Part shown: positions 26,501 to 35,063 of the stretch, one piece after another
Layout of the letters: each line of letters starts with the position of its first letter
Position numbering within the stretch: position 1 is the first letter of the stretch
Program-made: the position numbers and the translations under genes
The notes under the pieces: model-generated
What the model saw: only the letters and a program-made list of their open reading frames with translations
Databases searched by the model: none
Told to the model about the DNA's origin: nothing
From: Nostoc sp. UHCC 0870
Lineage (GTDB): Bacteria; Cyanobacteriota; Cyanobacteriia; Cyanobacteriales; Nostocaceae
Direction of reading: 5' to 3'
NCBI RefSeq assembly: GCF_022063185.1
Contig: NZ_CP091913.1
Coordinates: forward strand, 5,371,141 to 5,435,140
Length of the DNA: 64,000 nt

Positions 26501-27688
26501 ATGAAAACGGCATTGATTCGACACTGGAAATTGTGCTGGTGTTTGCTTATAATTTGCTGGATGCTGGTTTGGCTACCAGTATCTGCAACACCTCCAACAG
26601 TTAACAACCTCCGACAACAACAGCAACAAATTAATCAAGAACGCCAGAATGTGATTCAGGAACGCGATCGCTTAACTAATTTACAACAAGCGGCGCAAAA
26701 TCACCTGACTGGGATAGCCAAGCACCTGCAAACTACCAACAGCCAAATTCAAGAGAGTGAGGCGCGATTACAAGCTGCTACTCAACGTCTCCAGCAACTA
26801 GAAGGTGATTTAGCTGTAGCAGAACGTAGCTATGAAGAACGACAAGTAGCCACAGTCGCTAGATTAAGATATCTCCAGCGATCGCCAATCAGTCAAGGAT
26901 GGGCAGTATTATTACAAAGCCGTGATATCAGCGACTTTATCAGTCGTCGCTATCAATTAAAGTTAGTGTATCAGGCAGACCAACAAATTTTGGCAAAACT
27001 GAATCAACAAGCCAACTTGCTAATTAAGCAAAAAACTGAGGTAGAAGAGAAAAAGAACGAAGTTGCTGTAATTAGAGAGCAATTATTGGCGCAAAAAGCT
27101 GACTATCAAGCTCAAGCACAGTCACAGTCAGAATTAGTGCAGAGGCTAAATAGCGATCGCCTAGCTTTAGAAGCCGCACAAAACCAATTAGAAAGAGATT
27201 CCCAAAATTTAGAAACCCTCATTCAACAAAAGGTAGCAGAAGCCAGAGCCAGAGAGGAGGCGCAAGCTAAAGCCAATAACCGGAAAAACGTTTTTATTGG
27301 CGGTACTGGATTATTTGCCCTTCCTAGCAATGCACGTACAAGCAGTTCCTTTGGCTGGCGTGTACATCCCATTCTCGGTTATCGCCGCTTTCATGCTGGG
27401 TTAGATTTTGCTGCTAGCTACGGGAGTACCATTCGCGCCGCGGATTCCGGGACAGTGATTTTTGCTGGTTGGTATGGCGGTTATGGTAAAACAGTAATTA
27501 TCGATCACGGCAGAGGTATAACTACACTATACGGACACAGCAGTGAATTATATGTGACAGAAGGAGAAACAGTGCAAAGAGGTCAGGCGATCGCTTCTGT
27601 CGGTTCTACTGGGTTATCTACCGGGCCACACCTGCATTTTGAAGTCCGCCGCAATGGTACACCAGTCAACCCAGCCGATTATCTCTAA
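26501..27688 (+). CDS. M23 murein hydrolase with coiled-coil domain (EnvC/NlpD-like)
   Basis: A 395-residue exported protein. It has an N-terminal membrane/signal segment (about 10-30), a long coiled coil (about 35-275, rich in Gln/Glu/Leu) and a C-terminal LytM/peptidase M23 domain (about 280-395). The domain keeps the zinc ligands: HAGLDFA carries the first His and Asp, and HLHFEVR the C-terminal His motif. It should therefore be a catalytically competent peptidoglycan endopeptidase, not a degenerate activator. The ATG at 26501 was chosen since the 21 residues upstream add a non-hydrophobic, Cys-containing extension before the signal segment. In filamentous cyanobacteria such enzymes act in septal peptidoglycan remodelling; the role here is inferred. 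Confidence 0.9.
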   Translation: MKTALIRHWKLCWCLLIICWMLVWLPVSATPPTVNNLRQQQQQINQERQNVIQERDRLTNLQQAAQNHLTGIAKHLQTTNSQIQESEARLQAATQRLQQLEGDLAVAERSYEERQVATVARLRYLQRSPISQGWAVLLQSRDISDFISRRYQLKLVYQADQQILAKLNQQANLLIKQKTEVEEKKNEVAVIREQLLAQKADYQAQAQSQSELVQRLNSDRLALEAAQNQLERDSQNLETLIQQKVAEARAREEAQAKANNRKNVFIGGTGLFALPSNARTSSSFGWRVHPILGYRRFHAGLDFAASYGSTIRAADSGTVIFAGWYGGYGKTVIIDHGRGITTLYGHSSELYVTEGETVQRGQAIASVGSTGLSTGPHLHFEVRRNGTPVNPADYL

Positions 27689-27729
27689 CACCAAATGTTT
27701 AATATCGTGATATAATCAGTCAATAACGA

Positions 27730-27802
27730 GGGCGCGTAGCTCAGTGGATAGAGCAACAGATTCCGGTTCTGTGGGTCGGGGGTTCAAATCCCTCCGCGCT
27801 CG
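27730..27802 (+). tRNA. tRNA-Arg(CCG)
   Basis: A 73-base cloverleaf. Acceptor stem GGGCGCG pairs with CGCGCTC; the D-arm is GCTC/GAGC, the anticodon stem ACAGA/TCTGT with loop TTCCGGT, and the T-arm GGGGG-TTCAAAT-CCCTC. Anticodon CCG reads the Arg codon CGG. The discriminator base is G and CCA is not encoded. It lies about 40 bases after the M23 peptidase stop. Confidence 0.95.
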
Positions 27803-27952
27803 TTTTGGTAGATTGGTAAGTGTTTGTTAACTAAAATCTACAGTAAATATTAAGTAGTTTGTGTTACTGAAACTTAGGGAATTGAGCGTTAGCAAGGATA
27901 AAATTTAGCCGTAAGTAAAACAACATTCAACGCACCCTACAGTTCCAGGGTT

Positions 27953-28089
27953 AGGGACTTCCAGATAAAAAAATATCCAAACTGTAGGTTGCGTCAGTTC
28001 GATAGAACCTAACTATACTCAAAAATTATTCATACTGACGCACACTACCCAACCATGAATTGCGGATAATTTATGTTTTGGTGTTCCCT
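27953..28089 (+). repeat. MITE family B, left copy
   Basis: A 137-base element beginning AGGGACTTCCAGATAAAA and ending TTTTGGTGTTCCCT. Inside it, GCGTCAG and CTGACGC arms form a second hairpin around the CTAACTATACTC centre. A copy of roughly 92% identity lies in the opposite orientation at 33044-33179. The 458-base gene-free stretch 27803-28260 contains this element and, before the SspB-like gene, an A/T-rich segment that probably holds the promoter. No RNA gene other than tRNA-Arg was recognised there. Confidence 0.85.
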
Positions 28090-28260
28090 GACTAAAAGTA
28101 GTATGTTGATATTTTATTTTCTACGAACTAAATCTATTATTGTTTACTTAATTTAAACAAATGTATAGAAAAATCAGCTTATTGCTATAATTTCTATTTT
28201 ATTAGTGTTTGAATTAATTAACTAAATTGTATCTACTTTGAGTCATAATAAACAAGATAA

Positions 28261-29193
28261 TTGCTACTATATCGCCATCCTATCGTGATCCAAACTAGCT
28301 TAAACTTAAAACATCAAGAAAATCCAGTCAGTCCAGTATTTGCCAACCATGAAACTTTTCACCCGCGTTTTGGCTGGTTGAAAAAAGGATTTGATGCAAC
28401 CAAGAGAAATCCCGGCATTTTCTTACAAGATGATGCACCTGTACGTTTAGGTGTGGGGAAAAACATGGTACGCGCTATTCGTTATTGGTGTACCGCTTTC
28501 AAAATTATTGATAAGAATAGCTCACCCACACCATTTGGAGAAAAACTTTTAGGAAACAACGGATGGGACTCTTATTTAGAAGATCCCGCTTCACTATGGT
28601 TATTACATTGGAATTTGCTAAAACCTACTTGTGAAGCAGCTGCTTGGTATTATGTTTTTAATGTTTTTCGAGATTTAGATTTTACAAAAGAAGATATTCT
28701 TGTAGGGCTTAAAGATTATATAGGTAATTTCAATAAATCTATTGCTGAATCTTCTTTTATCAAAGATATAAGTTGTATTTTAAGAATGTATGCAGCACAG
28801 GATTTTGTGAAAGACAATGCACCAATCGAAGACTCTATTGATTGTCCTTTTAATGAACTAGGTTTAATTCGTCATTTTGGGAAAACCTATCAGTTTAAAA
28901 TTGGTGCGAAAGTGAATTTACCTGCATCAATTATAGTGGCTACTTGTTTAGAATATGCTAGTTGGGCAAGTCAAGATAGCAAAACAATTACTATCCGTAA
29001 ATTACTTTATGATGAAGGTAGTCCGGGGATGGTATTTAAACTAACGGAAAGTATTTTATGTGCAGCTATTGAAACGGTTGCTAAAGAATTTGATACGATA
29101 ATTCTTGAAGATACTGCTGGGTTAATTCAATTATCTTTACCTGAAAATCCAGAAATATTAGCTGAAGAAATTTTAGAAAAATATTATCAATAA
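28261..29193 (+). CDS. sspB: DUF4007 protein, SspB-like DNA phosphorothioation component
   Basis: A 310-residue protein of the DUF4007 family. The hallmark block is near residues 28-75: ANHETFHPRFGWLKKGFDA followed by DDAPVRLGVGKNMVRAIRYW. In Ssp-type systems the DUF4007 protein SspB has been described as a DNA nickase in single-strand phosphorothioate modification; I apply that role by family and context. The SspC-like ATPase begins 12 bases downstream. The start is uncertain: TTG 28261 or GTG 28285, neither with a strong ribosome site. HIP1 octamers are absent from the gene, which fits horizontal acquisition. Confidence 0.82.
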   Translation: MLLYRHPIVIQTSLNLKHQENPVSPVFANHETFHPRFGWLKKGFDATKRNPGIFLQDDAPVRLGVGKNMVRAIRYWCTAFKIIDKNSSPTPFGEKLLGNNGWDSYLEDPASLWLLHWNLLKPTCEAAAWYYVFNVFRDLDFTKEDILVGLKDYIGNFNKSIAESSFIKDISCILRMYAAQDFVKDNAPIEDSIDCPFNELGLIRHFGKTYQFKIGAKVNLPASIIVATCLEYASWASQDSKTITIRKLLYDEGSPGMVFKLTESILCAAIETVAKEFDTIILEDTAGLIQLSLPENPEILAEEILEKYYQ

Positions 29194-29205
29194 ATATTAA
29201 TAAAA

Positions 29206-32200
29206 ATGAGTGAAGTTATGACTAACAAAAAGCTATCCTATTATTTTAATCTCCAGCGTCGCTATTCTCGGTCTATAAATTTAGAAAGAGATTTAGATAG
29301 TGTGGACGCTTTAGAGGGTTATGTGCTGACTAAAAGAGCAATCGATTCTCTCAAACGTATTTTAAATAGTTTTAATGCTGATGAAGGAAATAGAGCTTGG
29401 ACTTTAACTAGTGTTTACGGAACTGGGAAATCGGCTTTTGCTCATTACTTAATTTCCCTTACTGCTAAATCCCAAAGTAAAATACATATCAAAGCTTTAT
29501 CGATAGCTGAAGATAAATTAGGTAAAGATAGTGATATTTATCAACTAATTCAAGAGAAAATTAACTCGAAAGGATTAATTAAGGCTGTAGCTACAGGACA
29601 AAGAGAACCGATTAGTCATACTATTATTAGAGCTTTGTTAACTGGCGTTGATAATTTTTGGACTCCCAGCCAAAAGAACAAAATCAATGTTGTGCGTCAG
29701 TTGGTAGATTTAGAAGCAGAAATTAATGATGGGGGAAAGGTTGATAGTAGAGAAATTCCGAATTTAGTTTTGGAATTAGCTAAGGAATCTCAAACGGGTA
29801 TTTTCTTAGTTATTGATGAACTAGGGAAAAATTTAGAGTATGCGGCTCATGCTCAAGGAGATGAAGATTTATATCTTTTACAACAATTAGCTGAATTACC
29901 CAAAAATAGCAAAACTCCTATTTATATTTTAGGTATTTTACACCAAGCCTTTGGTGAATATAGTCAACGATTAGCAAATGTTCAACGCAACGAATGGGCG
30001 AAAATTCAGGGGCGATTTGAGGATATTACTTTTACTGAATCATCGGGACAAATGATGAGTTTGATTGGTGAAGCAATTGACTCGTCAGCAGCAGATAATA
30101 TTAAGAGTGCTACTAATACTTATTCGGAAGAGTGGAGTAAGTATTTAGAATCAATCATTGTTGATGAAGAAGTTACTGCTCAAGTTATTAAAAAAGTTTA
30201 TCCCCTACATCCTTTATCCGCTTTGGTGTTACCAAGCCTCTGTCAAAAGTATGCTCAAAATGACCGTTCTTTATTCACATTTTTAACTAGTAGTGAACCT
30301 TTATCATTTCGGAATTTCCTAGACTCAGAAACAGTTCAAAACTATAATTTACCCTGTCTGAAATTATATCAAGTTTATGATTATTTTATTGAATCTGCGG
30401 GAATGGGTTTAGCTTCTCGTCCTAATTTGCAAAGATGGGTAGAGGTTCAAGATTTAATTAATGATGCTAAACGCCTAGAAGAAGATAGTCTCAGGGTACT
30501 AAAAACTATTGGGATTTTAAACCTAATTACAGTTACAGGTTCAATGAGGGCGACAAGAAATTTAGTCTGTTTAGCAATGTGTAATTTACCCTCAGCCGCC
30601 GAGATTAATTATTGGCAGGAAATTATTGATAAACTACTAAAACAGAATCTCATTACTCATCGTCGTCAATTAGATGAGTTACGGATTTGGCAAGGTTCTG
30701 ATTTTAATGTGGATAGTGAATTAAGTACATATATAGAACAAGAGAGAACTTCTTTAGTTAAACTGTTATCTCTGCACCGTCCTCTCAAGCCTTTAGTCGC
30801 GCAGCGTCACAGTTATAAAACGGGGACTTTGCGTTATTTTGAACGCCATTATTTAGATAGTTCTCAAGATTTAAGCCAGTTGAGTTGCAGTAGTGTTGAT
30901 GCAGATGGGTTTGTCGGTTATTGGGTAGATGAAACAGTTCCTGGTGCTGTTCCCTCCATAACTAGCGACGGTAAACCATTGGTGATTTTGACTGCGGCTA
31001 GCTTAGATATATTGCGAATACGTACCCTCGAATTTGTGGCGTTAAGTAATATCAAAAAAACCGCCAAAGAGTTGCAAAGTGATGGAGTGGCGAGAAAAGA
31101 GGTAAATTATCGCTTACAAGAAGCTGAAGAATTTTTAGATGAAACTCTGAATCAGTGCTTTAGTATTGGGGTGAATCAGGAATGCTGGATTCAGGGACAC
31201 ACCGAAACACTCCACAACATTACTGATTTTAATAGTAAGCTGTCTGATATTTGCGATCGCACTTACCATCGCAGCACCATTTTGTGGAATGAATTAATCA
31301 ACCGCCGCGATTTAACCTCCCAAGGGGCGAAAGCTAGACGGGAGTTGATTCAGGCGATGTTAGAACACCAGTATGAAGAGAGATTAGGGTTAGAAGGATA
31401 TGGCCCGGAAGTGAGTATGTATTATTCTCTGTTAGAGGAAACGGGGATTCACCGTCAAGAAGATGACAACTGGGATTTTTACCCACCATTAGACAATTCC
31501 GGCTTAAACTCTCTGTGGGAAGCAGTTGAAGATTTTTGTTTAGCAGCCACAGAAACCAGCCAAACATTTAATTTACTCTATCAACATTTAGCCGCGCCTC
31601 CATTTGGTGTCAAACAGGGTGCTATTCCCGTGATTTTAGCGGCTGTGCTTTTATATCACGCTGATGATTTGGGACTGTATCAAGACGGAACATTTATTCC
31701 CGTGTTGGGAACAGAACATTTTGAATTATTAGTCAAATATCCTGAACGGTTTGCTGTGAAGTATTTTGCAGTCGTCGGATTAAGGGCGGAAGTATTCAAA
31801 GAATTAGAAGCAATTTTACGCAATCCCCAGTTAAAAAATTTGGGTAAAGTGCGTAACGCCACGTTGTTAACTGTGGTCACTCCGCTTTATCAATTTGTTA
31901 AGAAATTACCTAAATATACCAAACAAACCCGACGACTAGAAGCAGAACCGAGAGCCATTTTAAAAGCATTACAAACCACTGTCGAACCAGATGAATTGTT
32001 GTTTAAGGCTTTACCCGCAGCTTGTAATTTACCCCCAATTGGGACGGAAACTGGGGATGATGGCGTGACGGCGAGAACTTTACGGACTAAATTAGTTCAT
32101 GCCCTGAGAGAGATTCATACAGCTTATGATCATTTATTGAGTGATTGTCAAAAACTGATTTATGAAGCCTTTGGGGTGAGAAGTCCAGAAACAAAACTCA

Positions 32201-32721
32201 GGGAAGATTTGCGAGTCAGGGCGAATTATTTGGCGGGAAAATGTATTGAACCATTACTAAAACGCTTTATTCGCGCCGCATCGGATGAAACCAAGAGTGA
32301 TGCTCAATGGTTGGAAGCTTTGGTGATGATTGTCGCAGATAAACCGGCGGAATCATGGACTGATGATGATGCAACTGCGTTTGAGATGAAGTTAGCCGAT
32401 TTGGTGCGGCGGTTTAAGAATTTGGAAGCCTTGCAAAAGGAAGTCGCCGCCAAGGGGGAAGGTTTTGAAGCGCGACGCATTACCATGACTCGTCCCGATG
32501 GTCAGGAAATCCATCAAATGGTATGGGTAGATCATGGGAGAGAGTCTCAGGTTGAGAAGATTGTTGATAAGATTCTGGCGGAATTACCCGATGAACAGCA
32601 GTTACGCCAAGCAATTTTAGCAAGGTTGAGTGAACGCATTTTAAATGCTGATTTACCAGAGACGGTGACGCAGATTGGGGATAAGGGGAATGATGAAATA
32701 GCGGGGAAAAATGCCGGTTAA
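29206..32721 (+). CDS. sspC: Large P-loop ATPase, SspC-like
   Basis: A 1171-residue ATPase with Walker A VYGTGKSAF (Gly72-Ser76 core) and Walker B LVIDELGKN (201-209). The N-terminal 350 residues form the AAA/STAND-like motor, and the long helical C-terminal region has no motif I can name. A multi-domain ATPase of about 1100-1200 residues directly after a DUF4007 gene is the SspB-SspC arrangement of phosphorothioation systems. Start ATG 29206 lies 12 bases after the SspB-like stop; Met5 is an alternative. Only one HIP1 octamer (near 31254) is present in 3.5 kb. The SspD-like gene that normally follows directly is displaced by a 2.9-kb insert. Confidence 0.82.
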   Translation: MSEVMTNKKLSYYFNLQRRYSRSINLERDLDSVDALEGYVLTKRAIDSLKRILNSFNADEGNRAWTLTSVYGTGKSAFAHYLISLTAKSQSKIHIKALSIAEDKLGKDSDIYQLIQEKINSKGLIKAVATGQREPISHTIIRALLTGVDNFWTPSQKNKINVVRQLVDLEAEINDGGKVDSREIPNLVLELAKESQTGIFLVIDELGKNLEYAAHAQGDEDLYLLQQLAELPKNSKTPIYILGILHQAFGEYSQRLANVQRNEWAKIQGRFEDITFTESSGQMMSLIGEAIDSSAADNIKSATNTYSEEWSKYLESIIVDEEVTAQVIKKVYPLHPLSALVLPSLCQKYAQNDRSLFTFLTSSEPLSFRNFLDSETVQNYNLPCLKLYQVYDYFIESAGMGLASRPNLQRWVEVQDLINDAKRLEEDSLRVLKTIGILNLITVTGSMRATRNLVCLAMCNLPSAAEINYWQEIIDKLLKQNLITHRRQLDELRIWQGSDFNVDSELSTYIEQERTSLVKLLSLHRPLKPLVAQRHSYKTGTLRYFERHYLDSSQDLSQLSCSSVDADGFVGYWVDETVPGAVPSITSDGKPLVILTAASLDILRIRTLEFVALSNIKKTAKELQSDGVARKEVNYRLQEAEEFLDETLNQCFSIGVNQECWIQGHTETLHNITDFNSKLSDICDRTYHRSTILWNELINRRDLTSQGAKARRELIQAMLEHQYEERLGLEGYGPEVSMYYSLLEETGIHRQEDDNWDFYPPLDNSGLNSLWEAVEDFCLAATETSQTFNLLYQHLAAPPFGVKQGAIPVILAAVLLYHADDLGLYQDGTFIPVLGTEHFELLVKYPERFAVKYFAVVGLRAEVFKELEAILRNPQLKNLGKVRNATLLTVVTPLYQFVKKLPKYTKQTRRLEAEPRAILKALQTTVEPDELLFKALPAACNLPPIGTETGDDGVTARTLRTKLVHALREIHTAYDHLLSDCQKLIYEAFGVRSPETKLREDLRVRANYLAGKCIEPLLKRFIRAASDETKSDAQWLEALVMIVADKPAESWTDDDATAFEMKLADLVRRFKNLEALQKEVAAKGEGFEARRITMTRPDGQEIHQMVWVDHGRESQVEKIVDKILAELPDEQQLRQAILARLSERILNADLPETVTQIGDKGNDEIAGKNAG

Positions 32722-32728
32722 TAGAAGT

Positions 32729-32870
32729 AAGTAGAACGAGTTAAAAAAACCAAACTATGTTAATTAATGTAAAAAGAATAAGATTGAGTTCGTAGTAAGG
32801 ACTTTAGTCCTTATTTCAGAACTAAAGTTCTTACTACAAACCTTTAATTATTTACCCTGTTCTACTTATT
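32729..32870 (+). repeat. 142-bp MITE family A, copy 1
   Basis: Terminal inverted repeats AAGTAGAAC / GTTCTACTT, flanked by TA on both sides, as expected for IS630/Tc1-type elements. The interior carries GTAGTAAGGACTTTAGTCC and AACTAAAGTTCTTACTAC hairpin arms. A second copy of exactly the same length lies in direct orientation at 33994-34135, about 90% identical by eye. Copy 1 starts 7 bases after the SspC-like stop and ends directly before the ATG of the small antitoxin-like ORF. Confidence 0.88.
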
Positions 32871-33041
32871 ATGATGAAGAAAGAGAACCTAACACCAGTA
32901 TTTATGAATCCTCTAACTGTGACGCTAGAAGTAGCAAATAATCCCTGGACAGACTTTATTGGGATGTTTGAAGGAGATGAAGAGTTTGCAGAACTAGCGC
33001 AGGAACTTCGTGATGAGCGTGAATTAGATGTAAATCATTAA
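32871..33041 (+). CDS. Orphan antitoxin-like small protein (56 aa)
   Basis: A 56-residue acidic protein (MMKKENLTPVFMNPLTVTLE at the start). Its C-terminal part, NPWTDFIGMFEGDEEFAELA then QELRDERELD, has the pattern of cyanobacterial VapB-like antitoxins that pair with PIN toxins. No toxin gene follows. The ORF is wedged between two MITEs, 0 bases after copy 1 of family A and 2 bases before the right copy of family B, and no own ribosome site is visible. It is probably a remnant of a broken toxin-antitoxin pair; expression is doubtful. Confidence 0.5.
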   Translation: MMKKENLTPVFMNPLTVTLEVANNPWTDFIGMFEGDEEFAELAQELRDERELDVNH

Positions 33042-33043
33042 TT

Positions 33044-33179
33044 AGGACACACCAAAAAATAAATTATCCGCAATTGATGGTTGGGTAGGGTGCGTCAGTA
33101 TGAATAATTTCTGAGTATAGTTAGGTTCTATCGCAATGACGCACCCTACAGTTTGGATATTTTTTATCTGGAAGTCCCT
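33044..33179 (-). repeat. MITE family B, right copy (inverted)
   Basis: The reverse complement of the element at 27953-28089, about 92% identical over 136 bases by eye, with the same GCGTCA-based internal hairpin. The two inverted copies bracket sspB, sspC, MITE A copy 1 and the orphan antitoxin. The right copy begins 3 bases after the antitoxin stop. Confidence 0.85.
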
Positions 33180-33229
33180 TACCGCAGGTGATTGCTAAGA
33201 TAAATCTACAGGATTTTGGAGTAGTGACA

Positions 33230-33862
33230 ATGTTAGGTTTACTAGCAAAATTGAGTTTATGGGAAGAATTGACAAGTCACTCAGAACTACAAAACGTTGA
33301 TTCTGACCAAATTTTGTTGATGAATGGGATTAGCTGGGATATATATCAGACACTATTAAAAAGTTGTCAAAATAATTCTCATTATCGCTTTAAATATTTA
33401 GAAGGTACTTTAGAAATAATGTCGCCTAGTCGTCGCCATGAGGTCGATAAAAAAATTATTGCTTTATTGTTAGAAACCTTTTTTTTAGAAAAAGGGATTG
33501 ATTTTTATCCTTTAGGCTCAACTACTTTTAGAAGAGAAGTAGCCGCTAGGGGTATAGAACCAGATGAATGTTATTGTTTTAATTCTGAAAAAGCTGTTCC
33601 CGATTTGGCGATTGAAATAGTTGTCACCAGTGGCGGAATTGATGATTTATTAATTTATCAAGGTTTAGGTGTACCGGAAGTTTGGTTTTGGCGGAATAAT
33701 CAATTTTTCTTATATTATCTACGCGGTAATAAGTATGAGCAAATAACGAAAAGTGAACTTTTACCAGATTTAGATTTAGAACTTTTAGCAAGTTTAATTA
33801 AGTCTGGTGAAAAACCAAAAGATTTAATTTCAAAGTTTCGGGAAAGTTTTAATAGCCAGTAG
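33230..33862 (+). CDS. Uma2 family endonuclease-like protein
   Basis: A 210-residue PD-(D/E)XK-fold protein of the Uma2 (DUF820) family, highly expanded in cyanobacteria. Diagnostic parts are RFKYLEGTLEIMSPSRRHE, the central ARGIEPDECYCF segment, VPDLAIEIVVTSGG (catalytic Asp and Glu region) and YQGLGVPEVWFWR. The ATG at 33230 has GGAG 8 bases upstream; the GTG at 33188 is an alternative. The biological role of the family is unresolved. The gene lies inside the insert that separates sspC from sspD. Confidence 0.85.
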   Translation: MLGLLAKLSLWEELTSHSELQNVDSDQILLMNGISWDIYQTLLKSCQNNSHYRFKYLEGTLEIMSPSRRHEVDKKIIALLLETFFLEKGIDFYPLGSTTFRREVAARGIEPDECYCFNSEKAVPDLAIEIVVTSGGIDDLLIYQGLGVPEVWFWRNNQFFLYYLRGNKYEQITKSELLPDLDLELLASLIKSGEKPKDLISKFRESFNSQ

Positions 33863-33993
33863 GGTGCGTTCAAGCAACGCCTAACGCACCGTATGATAAT
33901 GGTGCGTTACGGCTAGATATGATTTGCTCACACTTCCAAATTCTTTCACAGCCGTAACACACCCTACAATTTAAGTTTGATTTTTGATGGTTT
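33863..33993. repeat. Dispersed GGTGCGTTACGGC repeat
   Basis: A gene-free stretch holding GTAGGGTGCGTTC, a second GGTGCGTTACGGC and the complementary GCCGTAACACACCCTAC, which together can fold as a hairpin of about 110 bases. The motif is a common dispersed repeat in Nostocaceae intergenic regions. MITE family A copy 2 follows directly. Confidence 0.65.
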
Positions 33994-34135
33994 AAGTAGA
34001 ACGACTTGAAAAAACCAAACTATGTTAAGTAATGTAAAAAGACTAAGATTGAGTTCGTAGTAAGGACTTTAGTCCTTTTTTGAGAACTAAAGTTCTCACT
34101 ACAAACCTTTAATTATTGACCCTGTTCTACTTATT
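33994..34135 (+). repeat. 142-bp MITE family A, copy 2
   Basis: Second copy of the element at 32729, with the same length, terminal inverted repeats and TA flanks. Its right edge provides the stop codon of the Rpn-like gene, which reads toward it on the opposite strand. The two direct copies enclose about 1.1 kb carrying the antitoxin-like ORF and the Uma2 gene, a configuration that could allow deletion of that block by recombination. Confidence 0.88.
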
Positions 34136-35063
34136 CTTGTTGTTGGTTTAACCAAGTTTCTAAATCAGCAATGTTAGAAAAGTCTAGTAATGCTTCTCCT
34201 AGATTTTCTAATTGTTCAATTGATAATCTTTGAATGCTCTCGATTAATGATTGGTTAATTTCCCCAAGTCGGCGATTGAGTAAACGTATAATTAAACGTT
34301 GTTCTCCCTCTTGTCTTCCTTCCTGTCTTCCCTCTTGTATTCCTTCTTGTCTTCCCTCTTGCTTGGCTTGTTCTCTGTCTTTTTGATAAAGTGGTTCTAA
34401 TCGCATAATTAACTCCCTATCGTCTGTTTCTAATTCTTGATTGATTCTTAAGTTTTCGCGCAGGTTGTAAACTAATTCGAGGGTGGCTTGTTGGTATGGA
34501 TGATTTAATGGTAACGCTTGCAATTCCATAATTGCTTGTGACTGTACGTTTCCTCTACCTAAAAGCCTCAACCATAATGTTTCCGGTGTTTGTGGTAGTT
34601 GATGTATGGCTACAATTGCTGTGCGTAGTGCATCTGGGAGAAAATGTACTCCTGATAACCAATCTTGTTTTTGCATAGTTCCAAAGCTAGATAGTCTGGT
34701 TTCGGATACTGTGGGAGTCAGAACCCACAATTGGGGAATTTCTGCGTCTTGAAGTTTAGTTTTATTGGTTTTAGCTTCTCGTCGTAGTGAAGCTTTGACT
34801 TCTAATAATTTGAGTATACAATCACATATTTCATCAGCAGAAGCTGGATTGCGAAATGGTTCTATGATGGCTGGATTTTCGGCAAATCTTCCTAATAATC
34901 CCAGAATTTGTAAGTTGGATTTTTGCTGTTGATTCGGGGTGAATAAAACATCTATTTCTTTTATTTCTCCTGAGACTTTTTCTGATGCTTTGACTTCTCC
35001 GTAATCTTTTAGTAGTTCTTCTAGATAATCTTTGGCGAATTTGTCATGTATGAACCGTGTCAT
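34131..35063 (-). CDS. Rpn-like PD-(D/E)XK protein with DUF4351 C-terminus
   Basis: A 310-residue protein of the recombination-promoting nuclease/transposase-like group common in cyanobacteria. The N-terminus (HDKFAKDYLEELLKDYG and EIKEIDVLF) matches the nuclease fold. A tandem QEGRQEGIQEGRQEG linker lies at about 232-252. The C-terminus (LLNRRLGEINQSLIESIQRL to EALLDF) is a DUF4351 domain. The stop codon lies in the edge of a MITE, so the original C-terminus may have been altered by insertion. It is in the insert between sspC and sspD and is probably a passenger. Confidence 0.85.
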   Translation of the reverse strand: MTRFIHDKFAKDYLEELLKDYGEVKASEKVSGEIKEIDVLFTPNQQQKSNLQILGLLGRFAENPAIIEPFRNPASADEICDCILKLLEVKASLRREAKTNKTKLQDAEIPQLWVLTPTVSETRLSSFGTMQKQDWLSGVHFLPDALRTAIVAIHQLPQTPETLWLRLLGRGNVQSQAIMELQALPLNHPYQQATLELVYNLRENLRINQELETDDRELIMRLEPLYQKDREQAKQEGRQEGIQEGRQEGRQEGEQRLIIRLLNRRLGEINQSLIESIQRLSIEQLENLGEALLDFSNIADLETWLNQQQE

